Positions 25,397 to 34,246 of a stretch of 64,000 bases of DNA are shown here, piece after piece. The DNA is from Paraburkholderia rhynchosiae. Lineage in GTDB: Bacteria > Pseudomonadota > Gammaproteobacteria > Burkholderiales > Burkholderiaceae. Where the stretch lies: contig NZ_PNXY01000004.1 in the NCBI RefSeq assembly GCF_002879865.1, positions 62,001 to 126,000 of the forward strand, in the 5' to 3' direction. Made by a program: the position numbers and the translations under genes. The first letter of the stretch is position 1, and each line of letters begins with the position of its first letter. A model generated the notes under the pieces. That model did not search any database. It was given only the letters and a program-made list of their open reading frames with translations, and was not told the DNA's origin.

Positions 25397-27715
25397 TCAC
25401 GTGCGGAGAGATCCACTGGTTGCGTCGAGGTCGCCATAATCGCTGGCATAGTTCGTCGCATAGCCGTAAGTGCGGGTACTGCGCCGAAGCGGAATACCGT
25501 TGAACACCGCGCCGGCAATACGGCCCTCTGCGCGCTCCATCTTTTTGATGGTGTCCTCGATTTCTTCCTCGCTTTGCATTCCAGAGCGCAAAACCAGCAG
25601 CGATGCGCCCGCTTCGCTTGCAATGATCGACGCATCGGTCACTGCGAGGAATGGCGGCGTATCGAAGATCACCAGATCGAACTGGGCACTCAGGCGCTCC
25701 AGCACTTCCTTGAAACGCGGCCGCGCCAGCAAAGCGGCCGGATTGTCCGGACGCGATCCGCACGAGAGGAACGACAAACCGTCGATTCCCGTATGACGGA
25801 GTGCGTTGCGCAACGGCATGCGGTCGGACAGAACTTCGGAGAGTCCGCCACGATTGTTCTGATTAAAGAGCGATGCGAGATGACCACGACGCATATCCGC
25901 ATCTATCAGAAGAACTCGCGAGCCGATCTCAGCCTGCAAAGTCGCGATGTTTGCGGCGACAAAGCTCTTCCCCGCTGACGGAGTCGGCCCAATAACCATG
26001 AGGACGTTATTGCGTGCATGCGCGAGATCGCGTGCCAGCGACGTGCGCACCGCCCGCAGCGCCTCCACCGACGTGTCATGCGGGAAGCGTTCGGCAAGCA
26101 CCCTGTTGCCGCCTCCTGCCACCTGTATCTCGGGTACACCACTTGTCGCCGGCTGAGGTAAGCCGGCTCGCGCCGGCGCGCCGGGCAGCGACTTGGCCCC
26201 CGCATTGGTCCGGTCGATCAGAGACTGCTGTTGACTGAACAGGATCTCGCCGAAAACCGGCACGCTCATTCGGCGTTCGACGTAACGCGGATCGGTCACG
26301 CCCGTCAGTACATGACGGCGCATGAACACGAGCACGACCCCGGAGACGATGCCCAATGCGAGGCCGCCAGGAAGCACGAGTATCGGTTTCGGTTTGACGG
26401 GTCGATGAGGCGTGATTGCCTGGTCGACGATATGCGCGCCGCCCGTGGTGCTGGCCCGACGCACCTGCAATTGCTCCGCTTTCTGCACCATGCCCAGATA
26501 AATCGTCTCCGCGACCTTCTGCGCGCGGATCAGATCCACGCTCGAGCGCTCCGACGCCGGCATGCCGTTGAAATGGCCATCGAAGCTCGCCTTCGCACTC
26601 TTCAATTGCGCGAGTTGCGTATCGACGCTCTGAACCCAGCGGCTCTGCGGCGTATAGCGTTCGAGAAGTTGCGTGCGTTGCAGTTGCAGCGTCGCGATCT
26701 GACGGTCGATATCCAGACCGCCTTGCAGATAGGCTTGGGCCTCAGCCGTCGGCTGCATTGATTGGGAATTGGCTCTGAATGCCTTTAGCGCTTCCTCGGC
26801 TTTTCGCAAATCTGCGAGCAAACGGGGAAGTTCTCCGTTGATGAACGCGAGCGTCGTGGTGTCGTTGAGTTGCCGACTGGCGATCGCCGTCGTGAGGTAT
26901 TGCTGTCCCAATGCATTGGCGACTTCCGCGGCCTTCGCGGGGCTCTTGTCCGTGTACTCGATCTGTAGAAGACCGGAGTCTTTGACCTTGTCGCTAACCT
27001 TGATGAGCGCGTCAAAACGCTTGATGGCGTCGACCGAGTTCCAGCGAACGACGGTGAATTCCGTTCCGGGTCGTGCAACCAGTTGGTCCACACGCATCGA
27101 AATTCCGTTGCCCGACACGTCTTTGCCCACCGTACCCTCGAGGAATACCTGGTCCTGTGGGCCGCGCAATTCGTAGGTGTTATCGTCGCGCGCAATCAAC
27201 GTCATTTTTTCTTCTTCCAGATCTTTCGGGACATCGAGCGCGCCGATTTTTACCTGCTCGCCTCCCCACGCAAATGACTTGAGTCCCAACCAGGGACGGG
27301 ACGGCTCTCCCGGTGTCGCGAACTTCTCCGCGATATCACCAAGCAGGGGCATCGTATGCGGCGTCACCGACACATCGAACCGGAAGCGTTGAATCACAGG
27401 CTCCAGTACCGAACGACTACGCATGACCCCCATTTCAGTGACGGGGGACGGCGCGGGCGGAGGCAGGTTCTCCTGGTTCTGGAGTGCGAGACCCAGCGCG
27501 TTCGGCTCTGGTGGATCGACGCGCACGAGCACATCCGCCGAATAGATCGGCGACGCAACGAGTAGATAGCCGGCGGCCAAAGTGAGAACCACAACCGTGG
27601 TGGTTACGATTTCCCAGATATGGTCGCGCATCAGGCGAAACATGGCACTTGCGCTAAGTTGGCCACGCTCCGTGCCGGCCGCCGGGGGGAGCGAATTTAG
27701 AGGGTAGTAATCCAC
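25397..27715 (-). CDS. Wzc/BceF-type polysaccharide co-polymerase and tyrosine autokinase
   Basis: This inner-membrane protein controls polymer length and export by cycling tyrosine phosphorylation. The GTG at 27715 (preceded by AAAGGA) gives 772 residues; the frame is open to 27877 without plausible coding sequence. An N-terminal Wzz domain (helix WEIVTTTVVVLTLAAGYLLV), a long periplasmic coiled coil and a second membrane helix (ILVLPGGLALGIVSGVVLVF) precede the BY-kinase domain. That domain has Walker A GPTPSAGKS (576-584), Walker A' VLLIDADMR (601-609) and Walker B LVIFDTPP (681-688). The tyrosine cluster Y750, Y752, Y756, Y760 is at the C terminus. It heads the minus-strand run. No cognate Wzb phosphatase or Wza channel is in the window. 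Confidence 0.93.
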   Translation of the reverse strand: MDYYPLNSLPPAAGTERGQLSASAMFRLMRDHIWEIVTTTVVVLTLAAGYLLVASPIYSADVLVRVDPPEPNALGLALQNQENLPPPAPSPVTEMGVMRSRSVLEPVIQRFRFDVSVTPHTMPLLGDIAEKFATPGEPSRPWLGLKSFAWGGEQVKIGALDVPKDLEEEKMTLIARDDNTYELRGPQDQVFLEGTVGKDVSGNGISMRVDQLVARPGTEFTVVRWNSVDAIKRFDALIKVSDKVKDSGLLQIEYTDKSPAKAAEVANALGQQYLTTAIASRQLNDTTTLAFINGELPRLLADLRKAEEALKAFRANSQSMQPTAEAQAYLQGGLDIDRQIATLQLQRTQLLERYTPQSRWVQSVDTQLAQLKSAKASFDGHFNGMPASERSSVDLIRAQKVAETIYLGMVQKAEQLQVRRASTTGGAHIVDQAITPHRPVKPKPILVLPGGLALGIVSGVVLVFMRRHVLTGVTDPRYVERRMSVPVFGEILFSQQQSLIDRTNAGAKSLPGAPARAGLPQPATSGVPEIQVAGGGNRVLAERFPHDTSVEALRAVRTSLARDLAHARNNVLMVIGPTPSAGKSFVAANIATLQAEIGSRVLLIDADMRRGHLASLFNQNNRGGLSEVLSDRMPLRNALRHTGIDGLSFLSCGSRPDNPAALLARPRFKEVLERLSAQFDLVIFDTPPFLAVTDASIIASEAGASLLVLRSGMQSEEEIEDTIKKMERAEGRIAGAVFNGIPLRRSTRTYGYATNYASDYGDLDATSGSLRT

Positions 27716-28721
27716 CGGTTTGATCCTTTCATGTTTGATGGGCACAGTAATGAATCGACACCGCCTTGGCTGCACCAACAGTCCGCAAGTCGGCCGTTGC
27801 CGGCAAAAATGCATATGGCGCAGCCCAACGCGAGGTCGGATCTGCGTCATGGTTTGCCAAGCCAAGTGGCTGTCCACCTGCTTGAACGATCACAGGCCGC
27901 GCCGCTAACAATGCGGCGAGCCCTGTCTCCAGAGTCTTCCATCCCCCAAGATTGCGAAACGATAGGATCTACGCCACGCTTCGCGTTTTATTTCGTAGTA
28001 CACAAATTAAAGTGTTGTGATGCACCGGTAGCGGTTGCACGGTCCAGCTCGCAACTCGCGGTCCAGCTTTCGGACTCGCGTGAGCGTTGCCTCGTCGTGC
28101 ATCCTCAGTGCAGAGCACTTTCAGGACACGGCAATTACTACGACCCAGTCGACAGCTTCCTCGAAAGGGAGAAGAAATTGCGCATTGCTGACATTCGATA
28201 GCGCCTAACAAGGCAAACGCTATTGCTACAGATGCTGCAATAAAGCATAGCCTGCGTGTGAATGAGCGGATCGACACGGGCAGAAATTCGGGTGCTATTG
28301 GCCGATTCCGTGGAGGCTATTACCGCCCAACACTTCAGTACAGAAAGTGTTGTAGCTATCTGCAATGGATGTAACAGAGTGATACGGGTGTGCTAATCCG
28401 CCGTCGCACCGATTTTAGTGACAGTTCATTGGCCCAAAACGCAGTGCATCTTGGGCCAATGCCCGCCTTGCCTTGTCACACGGGGCTTCGCCCCATAAGT
28501 TAACTTCGTTCCTCGATAAACACGGCCAATTTATTGAAGGCAAAAATTGCTGATTCAGCGGCCTTTTCGTATGGATTTATTTGGGCTCGCGAGGTAAGTA
28601 TTTCCCAATTCATGATAAATGCGCCAAAACACCCTCACTTGCCGGCCACGTTGGCCAGGCCGGTTGGGGTACGTTAATCTCGTCACATAGACAGTGATTC
28701 ACCCTGTTTGGAGAACTAAGC
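27716..28721. other. Long divergent regulatory region between wzc and the AraC regulator
   Basis: This 1-kb stretch has no convincing gene. Short frames (for example 27731-28201) lack composition or ribosome sites. It is AT-richer than the surroundings around 28280-28400 and 28500-28620. It holds an 11-bp perfect inverted repeat (28427-28461), a short GGGGC-TTC-GCCCC hairpin (28482-28494) and a CCGGCC/GGCCGG pair near 28640. It most likely carries the promoter and operators of the wzc operon and of the regulator at 28722. Confidence 0.55.
28427..28461. repeat. 11-bp perfect inverted repeat in the wzc upstream region
   Basis: CATTGGCCCAA (28427-28437) and TTGGGCCAATG (28451-28461) are exact reverse complements separated by 13 nt. 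The arms could form an RNA hairpin or a dyad operator. It lies about 260 bp from the AraC start codon and 710 bp from wzc. No T-tract follows, so a terminator is less likely. Confidence 0.55.
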
Positions 28722-29717
28722 GTGACGACTTCCACCGATTTTATTACGTCATACATCGATGTGCACCGGCACGGACCCGAAGTGGCGACGCAGAAACCTG
28801 CGAAGCACATTGGACTTCTAGTTTGTCAGGAATGCTCGATGGCGACGGCTGGAGCAATCGGCGACGTATTCCGTCTTGCCAACGAATCAGAAGGGCTCGC
28901 CGACGGTTCCGCCTATCGTCTTTCAGTGCTCTCAGAAACGGGAGGGCTCGTGACAAGTTCTTCGGGCATTTCGATCTGGACACAAGGCATCGAGCGCAAC
29001 AAGCTCGGCGACTTCCACGCGTTGTTTGTAGCGTGTAAGGACGCGGCGACGGCGCTCGAGTCGAATGATCGCCTTCTTTCATGGATCGCGCGTCAAGGTT
29101 CCATTGCATCGTTCGACATTCAGCAAGGCGCAAATCTGGTCGTCGTTTGTAAGGACCCGCGGCATTCCACGGTGCCCATCTTTCTGTTCGACGATGCACC
29201 TACTACAACCCGGACCAACAGCGCGACGCCAACCGACCTCGCCTTGGCACAGATTGAACGCGACCTCAATTCGGAAGTCGCCCGCAAGATCGCCGACATG
29301 CTGCAAACGACTTACGTCGAATCCGACAGGCTAGATCTGGACGATGCAAGCATTACTACGACGACCGAGAAGATCCGCGAGTCCGCGCGCTGGATCAAGG
29401 AGAACTACAGCAATCCTATTTCCGTTGCGAAGGCGGCGGAATGCGCCGCGATGAGCAAGCGCAACTATCAGCGCCGCTTCAAATGCGAGTTCGGCATGAC
29501 GCCCCTCGAATATCTGCTGCGCACCCGTTTCGAAGTCGTTCGGGCCATGTTGCGCAATACCGATCTGCCGGTCGACAAAATTGCACGACGGTGCGGAATG
29601 GGTGACGGCAATCGCCTCGGCCGTCTTTTCAAGGAACGCTATGGCATGTCGCCCACGCAGTTTCGCGCGCAGCAGCGCCTGGAAGTCGCGGAACGGTGCT
29701 TAGCAATCGACGATTGA
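28722..29717 (+). CDS. GlxA-type AraC family transcriptional regulator
   Basis: This is a 331-residue regulator starting with GTG, with GGAG about 9-10 nt upstream. Residues 30-210 form a DJ-1/PfpI-like (class I glutamine amidotransferase-like) sensing domain (HIGLLVCQECSMATAGAIGD). The C-terminal 100 residues carry two AraC helix-turn-helix motifs, VAKAAECAAMSKRNYQRRF and DKIARRCGMGDGNRLGRLFK. It lies between the wzc-headed operon and a TupA-type ATP-grasp gene and may control either. It is not HrpB-like, because HrpB has a different N-terminal domain. Confidence 0.88.
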   Translation: MTTSTDFITSYIDVHRHGPEVATQKPAKHIGLLVCQECSMATAGAIGDVFRLANESEGLADGSAYRLSVLSETGGLVTSSSGISIWTQGIERNKLGDFHALFVACKDAATALESNDRLLSWIARQGSIASFDIQQGANLVVVCKDPRHSTVPIFLFDDAPTTTRTNSATPTDLALAQIERDLNSEVARKIADMLQTTYVESDRLDLDDASITTTTEKIRESARWIKENYSNPISVAKAAECAAMSKRNYQRRFKCEFGMTPLEYLLRTRFEVVRAMLRNTDLPVDKIARRCGMGDGNRLGRLFKERYGMSPTQFRAQQRLEVAERCLAIDD

Positions 29718-29826
29718 GATTGGTGGTCGGCGCAGTGCAGACGGAAGCCTCCGCGACGGATAGATCGCACCGCCTCACTGCGTGTACGCAAGAAGCGTGG
29801 AAAAGCTATTCGATAAGGACAAAAAA

Positions 29827-30846
29827 ATGACAACGACGAAGTCTGCGCAGTTCCCAAACGAAGCCGGCACACCTGCTCGCCGGCGCGATCAGGCCGACCC
29901 GTCGAAAGACGCCGTACCGGATGACTGGATACGCTCTGCCGGCGTCGCGAGACAATCACCGCGCAGAGAGCCGGCCATCAGAAGATTGAAGGAAGCGGCC
30001 AAGTCGATGCTTCCGGCGCCAGTGTTTCTGAGCATGCTGCATCACAAATGTATCGGCCGTTATCCGAATCTGCTTCGCCCCACGACATTCAACGAGAAGA
30101 TCCTGCAGAAGAGCTTACGCCCGGACCCATGGTTCGTGGAGTTGACCGACAAGCTCACAGTTAGAGCCTATGTCGCGCGAAAGCTGGGCGAAAAGCACGT
30201 GATACCTTTGATCTGCGCCCCGGATGTCTTCACACAAGAAGTATTCGATGCCTTGCCCAACTCGTTCGTGATGAAGGCGAATCACGGCAGCAGCTACGTG
30301 GAGGTGGTGAGAGACAAATCGGCCACCTCTTTCGAGGCGCTACAGGAACTCGCGAATTACTGGTTGTCTCTCGACTTCTACAAGATCGCTCGCGAAAGAC
30401 ACTATCGCCACATCAAGCCGCGCATCTTCTTCGAGAAACTGCTGCTCGATGAGAGCGGCAAAATCCCCGCCGACTTCAAGCTGCACTGCTTTGGCGGAAG
30501 AAGCGGACAACCCGTCATCTACATTCTGGTGATTGCGGACCGATTCGGCGCCGACACGCGCGGCGACGTATACGACGTCGACTGGAATCACCTGGACATA
30601 GCAATCGGTTATTACAAACGCAGTCCGGTACCGGCCCCTCGTCCCGAGAACCTGAATGCCATTGTGGACGCTGCCGTTAGGCTTTGCGAAGACTTCGACT
30701 ATGTTCGGGTCGACCTGTACGCGCCCGATAACCACGTCTACTTCGGTGAACTGACGTTCACACCGGGCGCCGGCGTGCTGCCGTTCACGCCAGACAGCAT
30801 CGATTACGAGTGGGGAAAACTGGTGCCCGAGACTTTCTGCCGTTAG
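29827..30846 (+). CDS. TupA-like ATP-grasp protein
   Basis: This is a 339-residue member of the ATP-grasp_TupA family, named for the teichuronopeptide synthesis protein of alkaliphilic Bacillus. AAGGAC 6 nt before the ATG at 29827 decides the start. A basic, Pro-rich N-terminal region (to about residue 55) precedes the typical block PTTFNEKILQKSLRPDPWFV. KVIPL-like EKHVIPLICAPDVF, LPNSFVMKANHGSSYVEVV (ATP loop) and FGELTFTPGAGVLPF (metal site, acidic residues) follow. It probably ligates an amino acid or acid to a surface glycan. It is the second ATP-grasp gene of the locus and is unrelated in sequence to the one at 12512. Confidence 0.83.
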   Translation: MTTTKSAQFPNEAGTPARRRDQADPSKDAVPDDWIRSAGVARQSPRREPAIRRLKEAAKSMLPAPVFLSMLHHKCIGRYPNLLRPTTFNEKILQKSLRPDPWFVELTDKLTVRAYVARKLGEKHVIPLICAPDVFTQEVFDALPNSFVMKANHGSSYVEVVRDKSATSFEALQELANYWLSLDFYKIARERHYRHIKPRIFFEKLLLDESGKIPADFKLHCFGGRSGQPVIYILVIADRFGADTRGDVYDVDWNHLDIAIGYYKRSPVPAPRPENLNAIVDAAVRLCEDFDYVRVDLYAPDNHVYFGELTFTPGAGVLPFTPDSIDYEWGKLVPETFCR

Positions 30847-30901
30847 CTTGGCGCCACTGGCCGAATTGGCATGGAAAAGAAAATCCGAGAATCGACGAAA
30901 A

Positions 30902-30942
30902 GAACCTGGTTCTCGCCTGCAAGCCAGGCGAGAACCAGGTTC
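30902..30942. terminator. Strong bidirectional terminator hairpin
   Basis: An exact 18-bp stem with a 5-nt loop (CAAGC) lies between the convergent TupA-like and glycoside hydrolase genes. On the minus strand the stem is followed by TTTT, so it should stop the hydrolase transcript efficiently. On the plus strand the downstream run is only T-poor. Confidence 0.85.
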
Positions 30943-30968
30943 ATTGACCGATGCGAGTGCAATCCCGA

Positions 30969-32300
30969 TCAGTTGTCAGCGTGGCTCGAGGTGTAGCTGG
31001 TAAATGCGTTGTACGGCTCGCTCAACGGTTTGCCGTTGATCATAATGCCGTATGTATCGTTGCCGCTATCGAGCACGTAGTACATCACAGACTGGATGTT
31101 GTGCGTCTTTCTTGCGTCGTAGAACGCAGCCAGCCTGTCCGAAATGTAATTCGCGCGATAGCTTTGCGATCGCTCCGGCCCCGCGTTCCATTCGGTGACG
31201 ATAAACGGCACACCATAGCGGGCCTTGCAATACGTCGCCAGGTCGAAGCCCGGACCGGCGCCATCGGTCCCAATGTTGAACAAGTCGCCATAGACTTCGT
31301 AATTGTGCCAGGTGGTGATGTCCCAACGCACGGTCGGATAGCCGCCGCTGCCATCGGGCTGCATGCCATCCCACAGCGCGTCTGACGCGCCCACATCCGC
31401 AACACAGAAATTGATGCCGCACTTTGCGGACGCCTGCGCCGACTTGACGCCGTCGATCATCCCACGCATGACACCGCGCATGATCGGCCAGTTCGCGTTG
31501 TTGAAGTCGCTCGCCTTCGTGCCTGCGTAGGTGAAGTCAACCACGGTCGCGTCTTGTCGCGTCAACTCGTTGCCGCATTCGTAGATCGTTACGCCGTATC
31601 CCTTCAGCGCGTTAGCAACGGTCGAGCCGATCGAGAAGCCCTGGTTATAGGCGGCCGACTCGCTGCCCATCACACTGCCGCCGGCGCCGTAGACACCCTG
31701 ATCGATCAGCACCACCAGTGTGAGTCCGGCCGCCTGGAAAGCTTGCGCAAGCTTGACCACTGCATTCAACTGCCTCGGGTCATCCGTGACGCCGACGCGA
31801 TAGCTGGTGCAATTCATAGCCTTCAGCATCGAGACGATTTCCGCAGGCGTGTACGTGTAGTCGTAGTGCCCGTTCATGCCGTAGAAGCTGCCCGCAACCG
31901 GTGCGACGGCGATGCGCGGATCGCTCGAGGGCCGCCATTCGCCTTCGACGTCCGCGTTCACGTAGAACTGACCGCCGGTGCCGCAATGCCAGATCTTGCC
32001 GCCGTACCAGAGCACGAGCGACACATCATATGTATTGCCCACAGTTCGGCCGTTCCTGTAAATCACGCCGTTGACGAGCGTCCATACGTCGCCGGAGCTG
32101 TCAGTGATGGAAGCCGCTGGCGGCATGGCGGTGCCGCTCGCAGATGCCGCGGCAGCCTTCTTCGCCGTCGGAGCTGCTAAAGCCTTTGCTGATGAACTAC
32201 TCGCGCTTGCGTCTTCAGAACCACCGCCGCCGCAAGCGCTCAGGAGATAGGAGCCGGCAAGGGCCGTCAGGCCGCCAATGAATTGTCGTCGTTTTACCAT
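30969..32300 (-). CDS. Glycoside hydrolase-like lipoprotein (short paralogue)
   Basis: This is a 443-residue predicted lipoprotein. KRRQFIGG is a twin-arginine-like start and LLSAC is the lipobox (Cys23). A Ser/Ala-rich linker (27-60) follows. A 70-residue module at about 62-130 contains SITDSSGDVWTLVNGVIYRN and VLWYGGKIW. The rest is a clan GH-A-like barrel with acid/base Glu245 in YECGNELT and nucleophile Glu370 in IVTEWNAG. It has a longer paralogue at 50085-51785. The substrate may be the polysaccharide made by the neighbouring locus; that is an inference. A strong terminator follows it. Confidence 0.75.
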   Translation of the reverse strand: MVKRRQFIGGLTALAGSYLLSACGGGGSEDASASSSSAKALAAPTAKKAAAASASGTAMPPAASITDSSGDVWTLVNGVIYRNGRTVGNTYDVSLVLWYGGKIWHCGTGGQFYVNADVEGEWRPSSDPRIAVAPVAGSFYGMNGHYDYTYTPAEIVSMLKAMNCTSYRVGVTDDPRQLNAVVKLAQAFQAAGLTLVVLIDQGVYGAGGSVMGSESAAYNQGFSIGSTVANALKGYGVTIYECGNELTRQDATVVDFTYAGTKASDFNNANWPIMRGVMRGMIDGVKSAQASAKCGINFCVADVGASDALWDGMQPDGSGGYPTVRWDITTWHNYEVYGDLFNIGTDGAGPGFDLATYCKARYGVPFIVTEWNAGPERSQSYRANYISDRLAAFYDARKTHNIQSVMYYVLDSGNDTYGIMINGKPLSEPYNAFTSYTSSHADN

Positions 32301-32397
32301 GGTTGATTTTTTTCCACTGCCGAGAAAGTTCTCGATAAAAGATCAAAAAGATTAGTTCTTGAGGTTTCGAACTAGTGCGTTCCTGCAGGACAGCTTG

Positions 32398-32422
32398 TTA
32401 TTAATTCGGTGTACTTATCGAT
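32398..32422 (-). promoter_or_regulatory. Upstream element shared by the two hydrolase paralogues (copy 1)
   Basis: TTATT-AATTCGGTGTACTTATC-GAT lies 98-122 bp upstream of the short hydrolase start. It matches 20 of 25 aligned bases with the element at 51875-51900, which is about the same distance before the long paralogue. Conservation outside the coding region suggests a promoter or operator. No factor is known. Confidence 0.4.
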
Positions 32423-33304
32423 GCAAAATGACATGTCGCATCTTCGTCACCTTAATATGGCGATCACATTGTCCGAGACAACGTGGATTGAATCTGGTTG
32501 GCCGACGGACAAAGCTTCGCCCGTCGCGATGCGCGATCAGCTCGACGCCGCGATGCTTCAATGAATAGAGCTGGAACGACCGCCTACGATACCTACTGCG
32601 GGCAGCGACTTTCCGCTACGCAAACGTTTTACCGATGGAGGTCACTGACCTGCACAACTCGGAAAATTGTTCGCTTTTCTGTCGCGACCGGGGTAAATCG
32701 TACCCGGGAATATGGGATAGGTCACATAAGAAATAGTACTTTTCGGCCAAAAAGCACGAATCTTTCCGAGAACTTCGCGTGCCGCGAAAATTCCTGCTTT
32801 CACATGATGATCGGAAGATTAGATGGGCACGAACTATGGGTATTCGACCCCAGAAGAATGGTTTGTTATCTAAAGAAGGGGCAGCAATTTGTTCATAGTG
32901 CGGCTGCCGCGGAGGCCCAGTGAAGAAAAAACGACCTGCTTTCGTCCGACGTTTACCGGCGCGCTGCCGTATCGTGCGCTGCTCGCCGATCGAAATTTCC
33001 GGGATGATTCGCCATACGAACTATCCTTTCTCGTGGTTAACGCGGTTTCATCCGACGTTTCCTCGGAGAACAGACGGTTACTTCTCGTTGTGTCGCAGGC
33101 ACCCGCGCTGCCGACCAGGAAGAATTCCTCCGTTGCCGCTGCATTAAACCAGGCGCCCAGTCCGTGAAATGTATGTCGACGCGTTGCCAGCATTAATTTT
33201 GGCCTGATACCGTGTGGGCGCTATTTATTCCGCACGCCATCGTGAAAGCCACTCCCCATTAGAAGTTCGCAACTTCCCGCATTGGCCGATTCAGAGTTGT
33301 CGCT

Positions 33305-33460
33305 ATTGAAGCCTCGCGTACCGGCGATGGCCGCGTCTCAGCGCTCATGGCGGTGTCGGCGAGCTATCGATTCAGTCGGCGCTGGCTCGCGCGCGTCGCA
33401 TGGAATGGCGTGATCACGCGCTATGGCCGTGACACCGATCTGAAGGCGGAGCCGGCGTGA
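33305..33460 (+). pseudogene. Possible outer-membrane barrel fragment
   Basis: The frame ending in TGA at 33458-33460 reads SASYRFSRRWLARVAWNGVI then TRYGRDTDLK. The alternating aromatic/basic pattern resembles the last strands of an outer-membrane beta-barrel. No start codon with a ribosome site precedes it, and the frame degenerates upstream. It is best read as a remnant; it could equally be chance. Confidence 0.25.
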
Positions 33461-33541
33461 GGTTTTAAGGCCTTCCCGAGGGCGCACACCGAGCGGGCGC
33501 ACCCTCGAGCAGGCTAGCTGCGACGCCGCGGCGGTAGCACG

Positions 33542-34246
33542 TTATGACCTGCAGGCAGATTCATCCGCCGAATCCCGCACCACTTGCCACGGACGCAGCG
33601 CATACGTGAGCGAAGCGAAACCGCTCCATATATGCACGAGCCGCGTGAACGGGAAGATCAGAAACAGCGTCATGCCCAGCACCATATGAGCTTTAAAAAC
33701 CCAGCTCGCCTCGCTGATCAACGCCGCTGCACCTGACCTGAACGTCACGATATGCTGCGCCCAACCGGCCAGCTTGAGCATCATGCTGCCGTCCAGATGT
33801 TGGCCCGACAGCGGAATCGTGCCGAGCCCTAGCACCAGTTGCAGCCACAACAGCACGAGCAGGACCACATCGCTCGCCTTCGACGTCGCGCGAATACGCG
33901 GGTCGCCGAGGCGGCGGCGCAGCAGCATGGTCACGCCGATAAACGCGAGGGTGCCGGCCACGCCGCCCGAAACCATCGCCACAATCTGCTTGGCGCCCGC
34001 GCTGATGAACGGCTCGTACACGAAGTGCGGCGTGAGCATGCCGAAGAAGTGCCCGAACAGCAGAAACAGCACGCCGATATGAAACAGATTGCTGCCCCAG
34101 CGTAGAGTGCCAGTGCGCAGCATCTGCGACGAATCGCTTTTCCATGTGTACTGATCGCGGTCATAGCGCAACAGGCTGCCAAGCAGAAACACCGTGACGC
34201 AAAAGTACGGGTAGATGCCGAACAACAGCGTGTCGAGTGTGTTCAT
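33542..34246 (-). CDS. narI: Respiratory nitrate reductase gamma subunit
   Basis: This is a 234-residue membrane cytochrome b subunit that takes electrons from quinol and passes them to NarH. Five membrane helices are visible, beginning NTLDTLLFGIYPYFCVTVFL. The haem-ligating histidines are in LFHIGVLFLLFGHFFGM and in FKAHMVLGMTLFLIFPFTRL followed by VHIWSG. The length is near the usual 225-235. Its ATG overlaps the narJ stop by 4 bp. Because narG is missing and narH is chimeric, it probably cannot work as part of a normal NarGHI complex. Confidence 0.93.
   Translation of the reverse strand: MNTLDTLLFGIYPYFCVTVFLLGSLLRYDRDQYTWKSDSSQMLRTGTLRWGSNLFHIGVLFLLFGHFFGMLTPHFVYEPFISAGAKQIVAMVSGGVAGTLAFIGVTMLLRRRLGDPRIRATSKASDVVLLVLLWLQLVLGLGTIPLSGQHLDGSMMLKLAGWAQHIVTFRSGAAALISEASWVFKAHMVLGMTLFLIFPFTRLVHIWSGFASLTYALRPWQVVRDSADESACRS

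Larger units (their letters stand above)
32301..33541. other. 1.2-kb region upstream of the short hydrolase, mostly non-coding
   Basis: No convincing intact gene was found. The 141-residue frame at 32498-32923 has no ribosome site and no recognisable composition. Two blocks (32398-32422 and 32755-32772) are shared with the region upstream of the paralogous hydrolase at 51785. A possible outer-membrane barrel fragment is at 33305-33460. Near 33475-33511 a CGAGGG/CCCTCG hairpin could serve as the terminator of the nar genes, but it is weak. Confidence 0.5.

Noticed and set aside
28722..29717. AraC protein considered as an HrpB-type activator for the PIP box gene
   Set aside because: Its N-terminal DJ-1/PfpI-like domain places it in the GlxA group, and it is 24 kb away beside polysaccharide genes.
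32498..32923. 141-residue plus-strand frame
   Set aside because: There is no ribosome site, no recognisable fold, and part of it overlaps a block conserved as upstream DNA of the hydrolase paralogues.
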